Shown: piece by piece, positions 14,101-29,100 of the stretch
Position numbering within the stretch: the first letter of the stretch is position 1
How the letters are laid out: each line of letters begins with the position of its first letter
Assembly: GCF_029867415.1 (NCBI RefSeq)
Contig: NC_081185.1
Span: forward strand, 109,269,413 to 109,333,412
DNA: 64,000 bases
Origin: Vicia villosa
Taxonomy: Eukaryota; Streptophyta; Magnoliopsida; Fabales; Fabaceae
Direction: 5' to 3'
The notes under the pieces: model-generated
What the model was told of the DNA's origin: nothing
Database searches by the model: none
The model's input: only the letters and a program-made list of their open reading frames with translations
Translations under genes and position numbers: made by a program

Positions 14101-17100
14101 TCGTTCTACGATTTCCTTTATTCTTTTTCTCATATTTTGGGAAAGTATTTTTTTATATCTTAATTTCATTTCAATATCTTGTTTGTTTTTGCATCGCTAC
14201 TTGATCATAGAAGAACTATAATTGAACTTTTTCCTGCATCACACGGATAATCCAAGTTGTAAACTCGTTTCTCATGAATTCATTAGTCATAATTACTACT
14301 CATGGTGTTGTTCGATGCTTATCGCTCTTGGAGTCAAGAACAAGCTAGGATTTGTTGATGGCTATTTGCCCTCTTCTGTCAAGGATGGTCATGCTTTTAC
14401 CCTTTGGCGCAAAAATGACAACTTTATTGCGTCTTGGTTACTCGTGTCGATTTCTAAGGATATTTTGTAAGTATGATTCACTTGTAAAGAAATTTTGGCG
14501 ATTTGGCATGAATTGCAAACAAGATAACTAAAATCAATGACTTTGTAACTTATTAATGACATTCACTCAAGGTTAACTTAATGTTAGTACCTAATACACT
14601 AAAATCAAAGGTTTTAGGAAAGAACATGTTGAGTTTCACCCTGTTCATGGTTATGTCTGTAGAGGAGTACAACCTCTTATCACTATGGTGATCTTGTTAT
14701 AGTATGTGGTTGACTCACACTGGTAAAAGAGAATGGAGCATTCAAGTGTGTGTGATAAGTCTCTTCTCCATTCAAAATCATAAGATAATAGATATAAGTG
14801 TACCCTCTCTTATATATATCCAACATTTTACTCATTCATAGTCGATGTGAGACTTTGTAACTCACACTTGAACTCAAATCTCTTATATATCTAACATTTT
14901 ATTCATTCATAATTGATGTTGAACTTAATCACTCAAACTTGAATCCACCAATCTCTCTCACGTCCTATAATAGAATCCAACACATGATTCTTCAACATAT
15001 CGAATAAGTGCTCTAATACAATGGGTCAAATTATCCAAACACACAAAAGCCACATCTCCATCCAAAATCTTAAGTCATTTGGTATATGAGTAGCCTCTCT
15101 TATATATCTAATATTTTATCAATTAATAATCGATATATGACTTAACCACTCACATTTGAACCCCAACACTTGGATTATCATTAATGGTAAGAGAACAGAG
15201 TGCACCATTAATGATTCATTGATACGGAAAGAGTCACCACTAAATTGATCTTTTGTGGGAAGAAAAGACACCATTAATATTATCCATATGTCAAATAAGA
15301 GTCTCCCCGAGATAAACAATGAATGATCGTCGGTGGGAAGAGAAACATCTTATTTTTGTAGCCCATACAATAGAAAACTACATATTAACGAGCTTTAAAC
15401 TTGGAAATATTTTAGAATAGGTGACCTTCTAGAAAGACTACAAGAGAAGTTATTAAGAAAGATCTTAATATTAACAATTTGGAAGAGCCAATCACTCAAA
15501 AGGATAAATCTGAGGGGGGGAATGACAAAGACTGGGAGACAAGGAGAATTTAAAAGTAGTAGATATGATTCAAAACATTGATCTAAGCTTGTTTAAGCAT
15601 ATATTAACCTATATAAATACATGAGTTATGGGAAAATCTTGAGTCATTGATTCAAAAGAAAACACCCACGAATTTAGCGAACCTTGTTCCACTTATCCCG
15701 TGTGAGAAACTCACCGGAATAGCCAACTAATATATGGGTTGGTACTGTCAAAATGTGGTTTCATGGTCAAGGATGTAAAGACCATTTAACTACAAAATCA
15801 TAAAATATTACCGCTGCTAAATGTGATAAGTGAAAACAAACTGATGCTTCTTTATGCATTGTATTATGGTTTTCCATAGCAACTAATCTCCAAGAACAAT
15901 ACAAGGCCTTTACCACTTGCAATGAGGTTTGGGAAAAGGATAAGAAAGTGTTCTCCTATGATGTCCGCAATCTTTACAGTGTCATCACCAAACTCAACTC
16001 TTTGAAATTGAAGAGTATGGATATGCAAGCCTATATGAGTAAGCTTGATGCATTAAAGGAAAATTTCACAACCCTAGTGCCCTTTACCAAAAAACAAACA
16101 ACTTATGTTAAACAATAAAGTAAGTATTTCATGATCGTGGCACTTGTCGAACTACCATCAGAGCTTGATTCCATCCAAAACTAGATTTTATCAGAATCCA
16201 ATGTTCCTAATGAAGCAGTCAGTGAACAACTATTGTGTTTGGCTACACCTCATGCTTTGGACCGGTTTCCACTCTATCTCCCATTGAATCATTTACTCTT
16301 GTTTCCCACTATCATGATCGTGGTGGACGAACCAGAGGAAGGGGTGGATAATTACATGGTATTCATTGTTACTATTGTAACCATTACGGACACATTGAAG
16401 TTGATTGTCGTATGAAGGCAAGAGAACAACAACGACAACCACGGGTCATTGTCGTCTCTCAATTGGACAACACTAAAGACATTATGATTCCCGCCCCTGA
16501 ATACAATCATTTCCCCCATTCAAAGCAGCCCATCAACCACCATCGTTTATTGTTGTTGCTCAGTCGGGTAATCATGTAGCCTTTGTATCTACATCTTCTC
16601 TTGGTCCTTAGGTCCTTAACTCTGGTGCCTTTATTCATATGATTGGTAATAAATCCCTTTTATCTCACTTGTCTTATTATAATTCTTTTTCTTTTGTCAG
16701 TGTGGCTGATGGTTCTAAAATCAAAGTTCAAGGCCTAGGTCAGGCACACCCACTTCCAAACCTGTCTTTAAAGTCTGTTTTTTACATTCCTGGTTGTCCT
16801 TTTAATCTGATATTTGTTCACAAGCTTACTCATACTCTTGACTGTTCAGTCATTTTTAATAATAATTCTATTTATGTCCAGAATCAATGTACAAGACGGC
16901 CGATCAATATACAGGACGGACGATCAACGTACAGGACAAACGATTGGAGCAGGGAGTGAATATGGAGGATTATATCATTTATCTCCACCGGTGGAACGTG
17001 TTTCGATTGCTTCTCCAGACCTTACACATCATCATTTGGGTCACCCTAGTCTTAATAAAATATGCCTTTTAGTTCCTGGTTTTTCTAAGCTTTCATCTTT

Positions 17101-20100
17101 TGAGTGGCAGTCGTGTCAATTAGGAAAACATACTCATAGTACTTACTGTCAACGAGTAAACAAAAGTGTTGCATCACATTTTGCTTTAGTTTATTCTGAT
17201 ATTTGGGGTCTTATTCGTGTGAAGTCTACCTTAGGATATTACTATTTAGTAACTTTCATTGATGATTTCTCACGATGTACTTGGTTATTTCTAATGAAAA
17301 ATTGTTCGCATGTTTTCCATATATCCCAAGAGTTTTATGCTGAATTAAAAACCAATTTAACACTTCAATTAAAATTTTACGCACTGATAATGCTAGTGAA
17401 TATATGTCATCCTAGTTTTAATCTTTTTTAACATCACAGGGAATTATTCACCAATCTTCATGTGCTCATACACCACAACAGAACGGTATTGCTGAACTGA
17501 AGAATCATCATTTATTTGAAACCGCACGGACTCTTTTACTTCACCACAATGTACCTTCTCATTTTTGGGGTGATGCTCTCCTTACAGCCTGTCACCTTAT
17601 CAACCGAATGCCTTCATCGGTCCTTCAAGATCAAATTCCATAATCTATCGTTAATCCACAACATTACCTCTACCCCATTCCGCTTCGCGTTTTTGGTTGC
17701 ACATGCTTTATTCATGATCTTATTCCAGGTAAAGACAAACTCTCTGCCAAATCTCTAAAATATATTTTTCTAGGCTACTCACGTATACAAAAAGGATATC
17801 GTTGTTTCTGTCCTCAACTTCAATGGTACATTGTTTCCTGTGATGTTACATTCTTTAAAGGTTCCCCATTTTTCTTTGCCTCTGTGTCACCCGATGAGAC
17901 TTGTAACTTAGATGCTCAAGATGTCCCTTCTGTCATCTCCACACCCATTAAACCTCCATTGCAGGTCTACCAGCAAAGGACACCCCTTCCATCGGAAGTT
18001 AGAGATGATATTAATCCACCAACACCATCTCATGCTCCAATTGTTCCTCCAATTACGTCACCTGAACTTGACCTTCCAATAGCATTACGAAAAGGTATTC
18101 GATCTCATACTCCAAATCCTAAATATGCATGTGTATTGAATTATGACTGTCTTTCTACTTATGTGTCTTTTATGTCTTTCTTTGGATTTTGTGTCTATTC
18201 CTAAGTCTGCAGGTGAGGCTATGACTGATCCCAATTGGCGTCAGGTGGTGGTGGAATAAATTGCTACATTGCATTCAAATAAAATTTAGGATATTATTAT
18301 TTACCTTTGGACAAAACTACAATAGGATGTCGATGGGTTTATATAGTGAAGGTTGGACCAGATGGTCAAAGCTCGTTTGGTAGCCAAAGGATATACACAA
18401 ATATTTGGCCTTGACTATGGTGACACTTTTTCATTAGTGGCCAAGATTAGTTCAGTCCGTCTATTCCTTGCAATTGCTGCTATTAATCACTGGTTCCTTT
18501 ATCAATTAGACATTAAAAACGCCTTTTTACATGGAGAATTGGAGGAGGAAGTATATATGGACCAACCTCCCGGTTTTACCGTTCCTGGCAATTCTAGACT
18601 TGTCTGTCGGCTTCGTCGGTATCTTTATGGGCTGAAATAGTCTCCGCGTGCTTTTTATGGTCTCTTCAGCTCTGCCTTGATATAGTTTGGTATGACTAGA
18701 TGTGAATCAGATCACTCAGTTTTCTTTCTTCATTCCTCCACCGGTCACCACATCTTTCTTGTGGTCTTTGTCGATGACATTGTTACCACTGGAGATGATA
18801 CAGAGGGTATCCAATGACTTAAAACTCATATTTTCAACAACTTTCAAACAAAAGACTTGGGTCCACGTAGATACTTCTTGGGTATTGAAGTTCCTCAGTC
18901 CTCATCAGGCAATGCAATTAACCAACGTAAGTATGCATTAGACATCCTCAATGAAACTGGTATGCTTGATTGTTGTCCGATTGATACTCCTATGGATCCC
19001 AACGTCAAGCTTCTTCTGGGTCAGGGGAGCTATTGAAAAACCCGGGAAGATATCGATGTCTAGTGGATAGACTCAATCATCTTACCGTCATGAGACCAGA
19101 TATTACTTTTACAATGAGCATTGTGAGTCAATTTCTAAATGCTCCTTGTGATACTTATTGGAATGCAGTTATTCAGATTCTCATATATATAAAAAAATGC
19201 ACCAGGAAGAGGCCTATTATATAAAGATAAGGGTGATGCTAAAATCACGTTTTATTCAGATGCAGATTGGGCAGGATCACCATCGAATATGAGATCCTGT
19301 AACTATCGTTTTTCTTTTAATTATTTATGTTATTGTGTGTTATGTGAATTAATTGATGGTTATGTGAATTATGTGTTAATTATGTGCTTAATTGATATTA
19401 TGTTATTTTATTGAGAATTATTAGTAATAATATGATTTAGTGAGACTTTTAGTAATTGGGTCTAAGTTAGAGTTAGTAATTGAAAGGTGCTAATTAGAGC
19501 CCATTAGCATTATGAGAAGTTAGTAAGGTTTAACAAAAACAAGGAAATTGGGGAAAATAGAAATCAGAAGCTCATTTGGTGAAAGAAGAGAGAAGAGAGG
19601 AGGAGGAGAAAGCTAGGTCAACCCCAAGATTGAAGATTAGAGTTGCCTTCAATCCAAACCCAAGGTAAGGGTGGGATTCCTTCAATATAAGGGTTTGTAT
19701 GATGGTAGTTTATGGTGAGGATTTTGATTATATGCTTAATAACCATGTTTATGTGAAAATTGCAATGTTGATGATGTTGAGGATTATTGAGATTGATGAA
19801 TGTTGTTGAGTATTTAATGAACCTGTTAAAATTAATATGAAGGGATGTTGTATGTTGATTTGTGTTTAATCTTTCGATTTCATGATTTAGAATGTTAGCG
19901 TTTATGATAGATTTCCATGAAATTGTGTTCTAAACATGTTTTTGATTATGATTGTTGCTAATGGATGTTCAATACTGGTTATATGTGCCTTAAATTGCTG
20001 TTTGAGAATGATTTTGGGTGGTGGAAGTGTGGTTACGCAGGTCTGATATCTTTGTTATTTTTCTGCATAATCGCGTGTCTGCTAAGCGGCCCCTGGTCCG

Positions 20101-23100
20101 CTAAGCGGATCTGTGAAAACTGTTCACTTTTGGATTTAGTTCTGCGAAGCGCGCTTGAGCCTGCTAAGTGAACCTTGCTGTTGGAAACTTTTTGAAACTT
20201 CTAACTGCTGTATCTTTCGATCCGTAACTCCTTTTCGCGCACCATTTGAAGCTCCGTAAAGTTGAAATCAATATCTATCTAATGAAAATGATTGGGATGC
20301 TTTTTGATAACTTTTATCGAATTGTATTTTCTGATATTGTGATGTATTGCAAAGTGAAATAATGTTGTATAATGATACGACATAGTGACGAATTACTATA
20401 AAAGTAATGATGTTGTTGTTGCCATTGAATCTTGGCATTGAATTGATGATGTTTAGACGATGTTGTTATGTATTATGAATGTTGTGTTTGTGGATATGCA
20501 TCATTGAGTCGCATCCATTGCATAAAAGAGACGATGGCCTGAAAATGGCAAAAGCGACGATGGCCTGAAAATGGCAAAGTGACGATGGCCCAAGAGGCAA
20601 TAGCGACGATGGGAGTTTTACTTCAAATGGTACCACATGCATATGCATAATGTTGAGTCGCATATTGAGTTGCATTTGTTTGTCGTTGTGATTATGAAGT
20701 GGATGTTATAATTGTGGATGATTTAGTTGTGAAATTGAATATGTTATTATGATTGATTATTAACATTGTTGTTGTGATGCAAGATGCCTTGAGATGGGAA
20801 GTGGTGAATTGTGTATGATCTTATCCTTGCTATAAGTATTATCATACGTTCCTTTATATTGTTTGATATATCACCCCTTTTGTTTGAATGTTACCCTTTG
20901 TTGGTAACTTGCAGGTAACGATGTGGAGTAGCCGTTTACCCTTGTAGCTTGAGTCGGTGTCTATTGCTCTGATACGTAGCATTCGGGGGATTGGTCGTTT
21001 GCTTGCTTTATGTTGTTATGTTTTAGATGGATTTTGATATCGTTGTGTGGAGACATTTTGTCTAGTTGTTGCCATGTTGACAAAAATGTTATAACTTGAA
21101 GTCTATAAGTTTTATGAATTCCGCTGCAATGTTTAGAGGTTGTTTTGAATTTGAATGACTATTAGATTATGATTCCTCCGTTGATTGTGTTATGTATCTT
21201 TGCTAATGAGCTTGCATGAGATTTTGTTTAAGTTGATAATGTGACACCGCAAATGTGTCGTTGTCTTTGAGATTTTGCACTCTGACTTCTTATTAAATTG
21301 CGGGGTAGATTTGGGGTGTTACAGATCCACTTCCAAATATTATGTTCTTATTGGAGGAAATATGATCTCATGGAGGAGCAAGAAACAAAACACAGTAGCA
21401 CTATCTAGTGCTGAAGCTGAATATCGTGCAATGACAACAGCATCAAAGGAACTTGCGTGGCTTAAGAATTTACTCTCAGAAGTTAGGTTGGGAGATCTTC
21501 ACATTGCATCAAATCCGGTATTCCATGAACGGACCGAGCACATAGAAATAGATTGTCACTATGTAAGGGAAAAGTATTGTCAGGAGAATTAACCACATAG
21601 TTCGCCAAATCTGAAGATCAATTGACTGATATGTTTACCAAGTCTCTTAAGGGTTCTCGAGTGAATTATATCTGTAACAAGCTCGGATCATACAATATAT
21701 ACGATCCAACTTGAGGGGAGTGGTGAGAATCGGTTACAAATCAATAAGTATTGATTTGTATTCAATTAGTCAGAAGTGTAAATAATATTATTACCTATTG
21801 TGTATACTTATTTGCACATAAATATACAACATGTGTGATCATATGCAACACAAAGAATTAGAATCACGACAAACACCTTTAAAGGTTATTATAAATTAGT
21901 TACTAAAAAAGGAAATGAAGATATATGATGAGTTGCAACACTTATACTTCTAAGTTCCTTAACTTAAATCTTGGACATTCAAGTTGTCACTCTCGGGAAA
22001 TTTTCTCTAGATGGAAAGCTTAACATGAATACGGTTATAGATTGTTTGTTAAATGACGAATCCATATGAATGGGAAAAATCTTGAACAATCAGTTTGAAG
22101 CCAGTATCATCGATGATAGAAGTAGAAATAATAATCAAAAGGTGTTCTTGAAAATCATGAGGTAGATCATAGTATCGCAATAGACTAAGTTGTTGCTACT
22201 TTGGAAAATAATACCAAGAAAGTTTGAGGGAATATTCTTCAAAAGAGATCAATGAGTTAGATTGGTCCATCCTAACAAGATTGACCTAAAGAAGAAGGAA
22301 GATGGAACCACTATTGCAGTCACATCAAATAACGATAATATATTTCTTCTTGAAGAGGAAACTTATTAAGTATAGCATCTGATGAATGCATTTGGATAAT
22401 TGACCCGGGATAATCATTTCACGTAACCACCCATAAAAGATTCTTCATATAATATAAAAAGGAAACTATGGTATTGTGAAGATGAGAAATCATGTTACAA
22501 GAAATATTTTTGTCAGTTGTGAGGTGAATCTAGTTACCGAGAATGGAAATACACTTGTGTAGAATGAGGTGATATGCATTCCGGACATGCGTCTAAACCT
22601 TAACTCAACAGGAAAAATCAAATAATGATGAGATGAGAAATTAATTTAGAGTCGGTATATGGAAGCTCAACAAAGGAAGTATGATCGTTGCATGTGGGAA
22701 AAAGGAAAGCTATCAAAAAAATTGTAGGGGAATATAAACAAGGGAAAAACCAATGTTATTGTAGACACAGGCAAAGAATTATCACATAGACGAATAAGCC
22801 ACATGAGTAATAAAGGTTTGGACATTCTTTGCTAAGATCACCTTCCAAAAATCAAAGTTCAACCACTTGAAACTTGTGAAGATTGTTTTGTAGGAAAATA
22901 TCATAGAGTGTCTTTTCAAAGATCAGATGATGCAAGAAGAAGAAAACATATTATAGACCTTGTTCATTCATATGTATGCTTAACATCTGAAAGATTCATT
23001 GGTGGTGCACAATTCTTTGTTAACTGAATTGATTACCACTTTAAGAAGGCGGGTATATTCATTGAAGAGAAAATATTCTAGCTATTCAAGTTTTCAAAGA

Positions 23101-26100
23101 GTTTTATGCCTCTGTAGAATGTGCATCTAAAAGAAAATTAAAATGTTTAAGGATTGACGATTGAGGATATTATATGAGAAAAATTAAAGCCTACTTTAAA
23201 ATTCATAGGATAAAATATAAAAAATTTCCTCCTAAGAATCCTAAAATGAATGGATTATTTGATAGAATGAACCAAACAATTGTACAGAAAGTCAGAAGCA
23301 TACTTTCTCAAGCAAAACTTCCCAAATCATTTTTGGGGTGAAGTAATTAGAATTGTATTTGATTTGATAAATTTTCCCCTTCTATACCTTTAAATGGAGA
23401 AGTATTGATCGAAGTATGGTATTGAAACAAAGCCTTGTGCGGTTATTTGAGATTCTTTGGGAGCAGAGAATTTGTCTGTGTTCGAAAAGATTAAACAGAA
23501 AAGCTAGATGCTAAGACAAAGGACTGCATATACCTTGGCTCACCAAGATATGAAATTGGCTTTAAATTATGTGATCATGCAAATAAAAAGATCAATTGAA
23601 GCAGAGATGTGATATTCTATAAAGATCATTCCATGAAATTCAATCTAAGAAGCCAAAGACATTTGTCATACACAATTCTAGGGGGGAGTCCTTAAATGAA
23701 TAATGATTGTGATAGTCAACCACAAAAAAATTGGATGGTGAAGCTTGATCAGATAGAACAAATCCATACAATGCAAGAAGATCATATTGGAGAGGATGTT
23801 GAGATAGAACAAGAACCATAAAAAATTACTTCTCGTGTGAACTTATAAATCTCAGTGATGAAGGGGAACCTCGAAGCTTTATGGAAGCCATTGAGACAAG
23901 CAATAAATAGAAGTGGTTGCAAGCTATGGAAATAGAAATATAGTCCTTAAAGGTGAACTAGACATATGACTTAGTAAAATTACCAGAAAGAAAAAAAGGC
24001 ACTGAAAAACAAGTGGGTGTTCAAACTCAAATTTGAAGAGAATAACCTAAATCTGGGTACAAAACAAGAATTATCATGAATGGGTGACATTAAAAGAAAG
24101 ACATTGATTTTGAAGAAAAATTATCACCATTGGTAAACATGATATTTATTAGAGAAATGATTAGTTTAGATGCAAACCTTCACTTGGAGATATAACAACT
24201 TAATTTCAAAACATCATTCATATATGGAAACCTAAAGGAAGTAAATCATATGGAACAACCTGAAGGGCTTGCTAAACCAAGAAAATTCTTTATGGTTTGA
24301 AACATCTTGAGATACAAGAAGTTTGATCTCTTCATGACCTGACATAATTTCACAAAGAAATCAATATACCACTTTTTTTTGTGAAGAATAATGAAAATGG
24401 AGAATTCATTATACTTTTGTTATGAAGACAAAGATAATATTTTTGTGAATTCATGTCTAAGTTACTTGAGGTAATTAGATCTATTGCACATAGACATGGA
24501 CCTGGCCAATTGAGTAGGAAGCTTGATGATAAATCAAGCCAAATAATCCCGATTGGTTATTATTCAACGGGTGGTTGCAAGTTGTTTGATTCTATGAATA
24601 GGCAAATAGTGATCAGCAGAGATGTAGTCATAGATGAACTGAAGGAATGACATTGGAGCAATAGTGCTAAGAAGGATTCAATGAAAATCATGTATGGATA
24701 ACCAAGTAGTGAAGTTGAAGTGTCAGCTAGATTGCAGAATTGTGTAGTCACGACTAATGATGTGGTAAATGATGAAGGTGAGATCATACATTATGCATTT
24801 TATACAGACATTGAACCAGTGAATGTGACTAAGACACTAAAGGATCCTAAATGGGTGAGTTCTATAATACAGGAGCTAGATTTCATAGAAGTCAACAAGA
24901 TTTGGTCACTTATTGATCTACCACGTGGAAAGAAGGAAATTTATGTGAAGTGGGTATAAAAAGTGAAGATAAGTCTGAAGCAAAAAATGATCAGACACAA
25001 AGCAAAACTTGTGGCCAAAAGGTTTCTTCAAAGGAAAGATATTGATTTTGATGAATTCTTTACACCAGTTTCCAAGATTGAGACAATTAGATTGGTTGTT
25101 GCATTAGCCAATATCAACAACCGGTCCATATGTCATATGGATGAAAAATATGCATTTCTAAATGCCTTTTAGATGAAGAAGTGTGTGTGTCACAATCAGT
25201 TGGTTTTCAGAAAGAAGGTTGAGAAAATACAGTGTACAAAATGCAAAAGGCATTGTATGGACTCAAACAGGCTTAATGAGCTTGGAATAAGAAGATTGAT
25301 GGTTTCCAAAGAGATATGGGATTCATGGAATGTGCAACTGAGTGTGGTGTGTATGCCAAGAAGAGCAACAAAAAATGATCTGATTAGACTATGCCTTTAT
25401 GTAGATGATGTGTTGATTTCAAGCAGCTGAAAGAAAGAAATTTAAGACTTTAAATTGGACCTAATGAAGAAATTTGAAATTACTAATCTTGGCAACATCT
25501 CATATTTCCTTGGTATTGAGTTTTACAAATGTGGTAGAGGATTGGTGATGCATCAAAGAAGATATGCTAGTGAGATACTTAAGAGGTTTGAGATGGAGCA
25601 TTTCAATTCTGCATCAACACCAACTGAACCAAGAATGCAATTAACAAAGGATTTATATGAGGATGACATTGATTCAACTCAATATATAAGGCTCATTGGA
25701 TCATTAAGGTATCTTTGTCAGACAAGGCCTGATCTTGCATATAGTGTAACTGTGGTGAGTAGGTTCATGCAAAAGCCAAAATTGTCACATCTTGCAGCCA
25801 CAAAGAGGATACTAAGGTATTTTATAGGCATATTGGACTATGGAATTTTGTTTCGAGCAGCAGATGAATGAAGGGAGTGCCAGCTTGTTGGATACACAAA
25901 TTCTAGTTGGTGTGGTGATTTTGATGATAGAAAATCTACAACTGTCTTTGTGTTTATGCTAGGTGGTGCACCAGTTACTTGGAGTTTAAGAGAGGAACAT
26001 GTGGTGGCTTTATCATCATTGAAGCAGAGTACATTGCAGCTTCACTTTGTTCTTGTTAGGCTGTATGGTTGGTGAACTTGATTGATGAGATTTAAGACAA

Positions 26101-29100
26101 ATCTCATGGAGCTATAACTATGAAGATTAACAACATGTTTGTCATAAATCTGGCCAAGAATCAAGAATCTTGTTGCACATGGAAGGAGCAAACACATAGA
26201 GATGAGGTTTCATTACCTTAGAGTGCAAGTAAGCAATGAAAGGTTATGCTTAAAACATTGTAGAAGTGAAGACCAAGTAGTAGACATCATGACCAATGAA
26301 GTACAAGTGGAATTGTTCAAGAAGCTTAGAAACATGATTGATGTAGAAAGTTTAAGCACAATAAATTAGGTGGTGTATTAAATATATAATTCTTTTTTTT
26401 GTTTGTTACTTGCTAAGCAAGTAAAAGATTGTTAGTAGAAATTTCTGGTATAACATAATTTTGTCATGTTGGTTAGTGAACATAGAGTTTGTTAGTGTTT
26501 GTTGAGTTGCTTGGTGAGAAAGCAACCTATGTTATCTAACTTTGTAATCTTTGTGTGGAAGTGTAAAAAAAATTCATTCATCTCATTTCAATCTTTAATT
26601 TCTTCTTTCAACTCTTAATAGTGCAAAGAGTGTTTGAAAGGAAGAACAAAGCCTTCAACTCGGGTGTTTGTGCATCACTCAAATGAAGAGTGGTTGAGTT
26701 TATGCTCTTGTATTTTGTTCCAACAAAATTTAAGCTCATTTAACACGGATAATCTTACAAAATTCATATTGCGTCGTATTTTATAAATTATAAAAAAATT
26801 GAAGATTTTAATCCTTATGGAAATTAAATTATAGATATGAATTTTAGTTAGAATGGAGAGGTTTAGATTATATATTAAAATTGATGTAATTATCCTTTTC
26901 ATTATTTGGAACAATTAGAATTAAATTTAGTGAATTCTTAATTAAGTTCCCTGTACTCTTTCAATAATTTCTTCTTCTTTTCCTTATAAAACAAACAAAC
27001 AAATTGCAGATAAAGTCACACACGTGGATATTATTCAAAATATTAATCAATTTCAGTCCAAAAAAAGTCATAACTTTTTAAGAACCGTCCTATGCAATAT
27101 GCATGCAACGTAAAAGCAAAACCATGTCATGCTATGCTCCAACTATTCAGTCATATTCATTAAATAATTTCTTAACTATGTATTTCATACTTCATCTCTT
27201 TCTTTATTGCTTTGAGATTCTAACTTACATTATTTTTTATCAAAAAATAAACATGACAAATAGGAAAACAAATCTGACTTTAAAGGAAAAAACAAATCAA
27301 TAAAAACACATAAGAAAGTGGTTGTTATAGTTTTTTATTATTCAAACTTATAGTTGCATATTACAACTTAAAATTAAATATTACAATGCTCTTTACAAGT
27401 TTTTTAATAAGCAAATTTATTTATAGAGAGTGAAAGGAGCACCCCCAACTCAAATACACCAACAAAAACTTATACAACTTTTTGCTTAAGTTTCTTCTAG
27501 ACCTCTTTTTTAACTTAAAAGGGATTTTAGTTCCTTTATTTATAAATCCAAAATTTAAGTTTTTTAATTCTGAATTTAAGTTTTTCAATTTTTTCAAAAT
27601 TTTCAGGTATATCTAAGTGAATATGTTTTAATTCGTATATAAATAATTTATGATTGTAGCGAGAAATTCTTTGAGATATATTGTAGTTTCATTCTGTTTA
27701 ATATCGTTTTCCAGAACTACAGGTAAACAAAGGTAAGGTAGCAGCGATTTTCACTCGCGCGACTATCCACTTACATCAATAAATATGAGTCATATTTAAT
27801 ACTTTTAATCATACTTATTATAAAAAATAATAATTTCAAAGCTACTTTAAAATATATGTAACTCAATATAAGAAAGGAAAGAAAATAAATGATATCAAGA
27901 GATAGTTATGATTTTCATATTATAGCTAGAGATAGTTATGCTATAAAAGTAACTTATGCTGCCCACACTCTTATTGATGCTAGATATTTTGTATAATATT
28001 ATAAAATAAACAATAGTACTTTAGACCCTAATTTAGTTACAACTTGTTGAAGTTTAATATATTTATCAAAACCTTAGTCTTTATTACTTTTGGAGATATA
28101 AAAGATATTTTGGTCATTATTCTAGATGAGTATAAGAAGTTAAGTGATAAGAATGTTGAGAGTTCAATCCAAACTCTTAAGTATAATTAGTTACTATATA
28201 TACTAATATTGATAGTTGAAAAAAGTATGATTAGTATTTAGTACTATAATAATTCTTAAGTCTTAACAATGTTAGTGTGTGTAAAAACCCTTCCTTCTAT
28301 GTCTCTCATGAACAATATTGCATGTCAGTGTTTTGGTGCATATGATACACCTCTATAATCCAATACTCAAGAAAAAAAGTACAACTCCTTTTCATTATAA
28401 TGAGAATTAGTATGGAAAAGCCTGCCCCTTGATTCCATAACAAACATATAAACCCTTAATTCCACCCCTAATAAACATATTAGGCCACTAAACTTCACAT
28501 AAATGTACCTAATGTTAAATTAGCAGGGTTTCAACTCTCAATTTTCTTCTTAAAACTTGTTTAATTTTGGTTAACTCATCGACCGGACTATATGGAAATG
28601 AAAGACCGTAGTTTTTTAAGAGAATTGATTTTATCGTTCAGTGCAATTTGTTGTCCGATTGTCTTCCATTTCTGTGTTTTGTTTGTGTGTAATCCTTTAG
28701 GAAAAACCTTGATTATAGTTTATGGATTAGGGTAAATTAACTTAATCTCCCTTTAAAAATAATGATCAGGATTTGACCAAATCACTTTATATCCTCCAAA
28801 AGGTAAAAATGAAAACATCAAATAAACTCTTTTCTTCCTATCAAATCAACCAACCACACTGGGAATCTCTCTACTATATGGTGCATGAAATATCTTAGCA
28901 GATAGATGCAATAATAAAAACACTATAGATAGATTATAAAACAATAAATTTGCAATATTAAAGTAAAAAATAATAATAATTAATTTACCAGGAGCTAGAA
29001 AACTCATAAAGTTTTCCTCTTGGAGAAAAGATGATGAGAGCAACTTCAGCATCACAAAGCACAGATAGTTCAAAAGCTTTCTTCAACAAACCATTTCTTC

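Larger units (their letters stand above)
14222..21720 (+). pseudogene. broken Ty1/copia gag-pol split by a solo LTR
   Basis: A plus-strand copia relic in intron 1. The gag start is [18 protein letters not shown] at 14222. A degraded zinc knuckle is near 16370-16410, protease is altered to NSGAFIHM near 16620, and the integrase zinc region has [11 protein letters not shown] near 17030. Integrase core [14 protein letters not shown] is near 17190, with [12 protein letters not shown] after it. RT has [20 protein letters not shown] and [20 protein letters not shown] at 18353-18640. RNase H starts [10 protein letters not shown] at 19250, is cut by the solo LTR, and resumes after 21323 with [18 protein letters not shown]. 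Many stops are present. A purine tract TTGAGGGGAGTGG at 21710 marks the 3' end. No 5' LTR was recognised. Confidence 0.9.

Noticed and set aside
28846..29073. A 75-codon frame overlapping SOC1 exon 1
   Set aside because: Out of frame with the MADS domain and runs into intron 1. It is a shadow.
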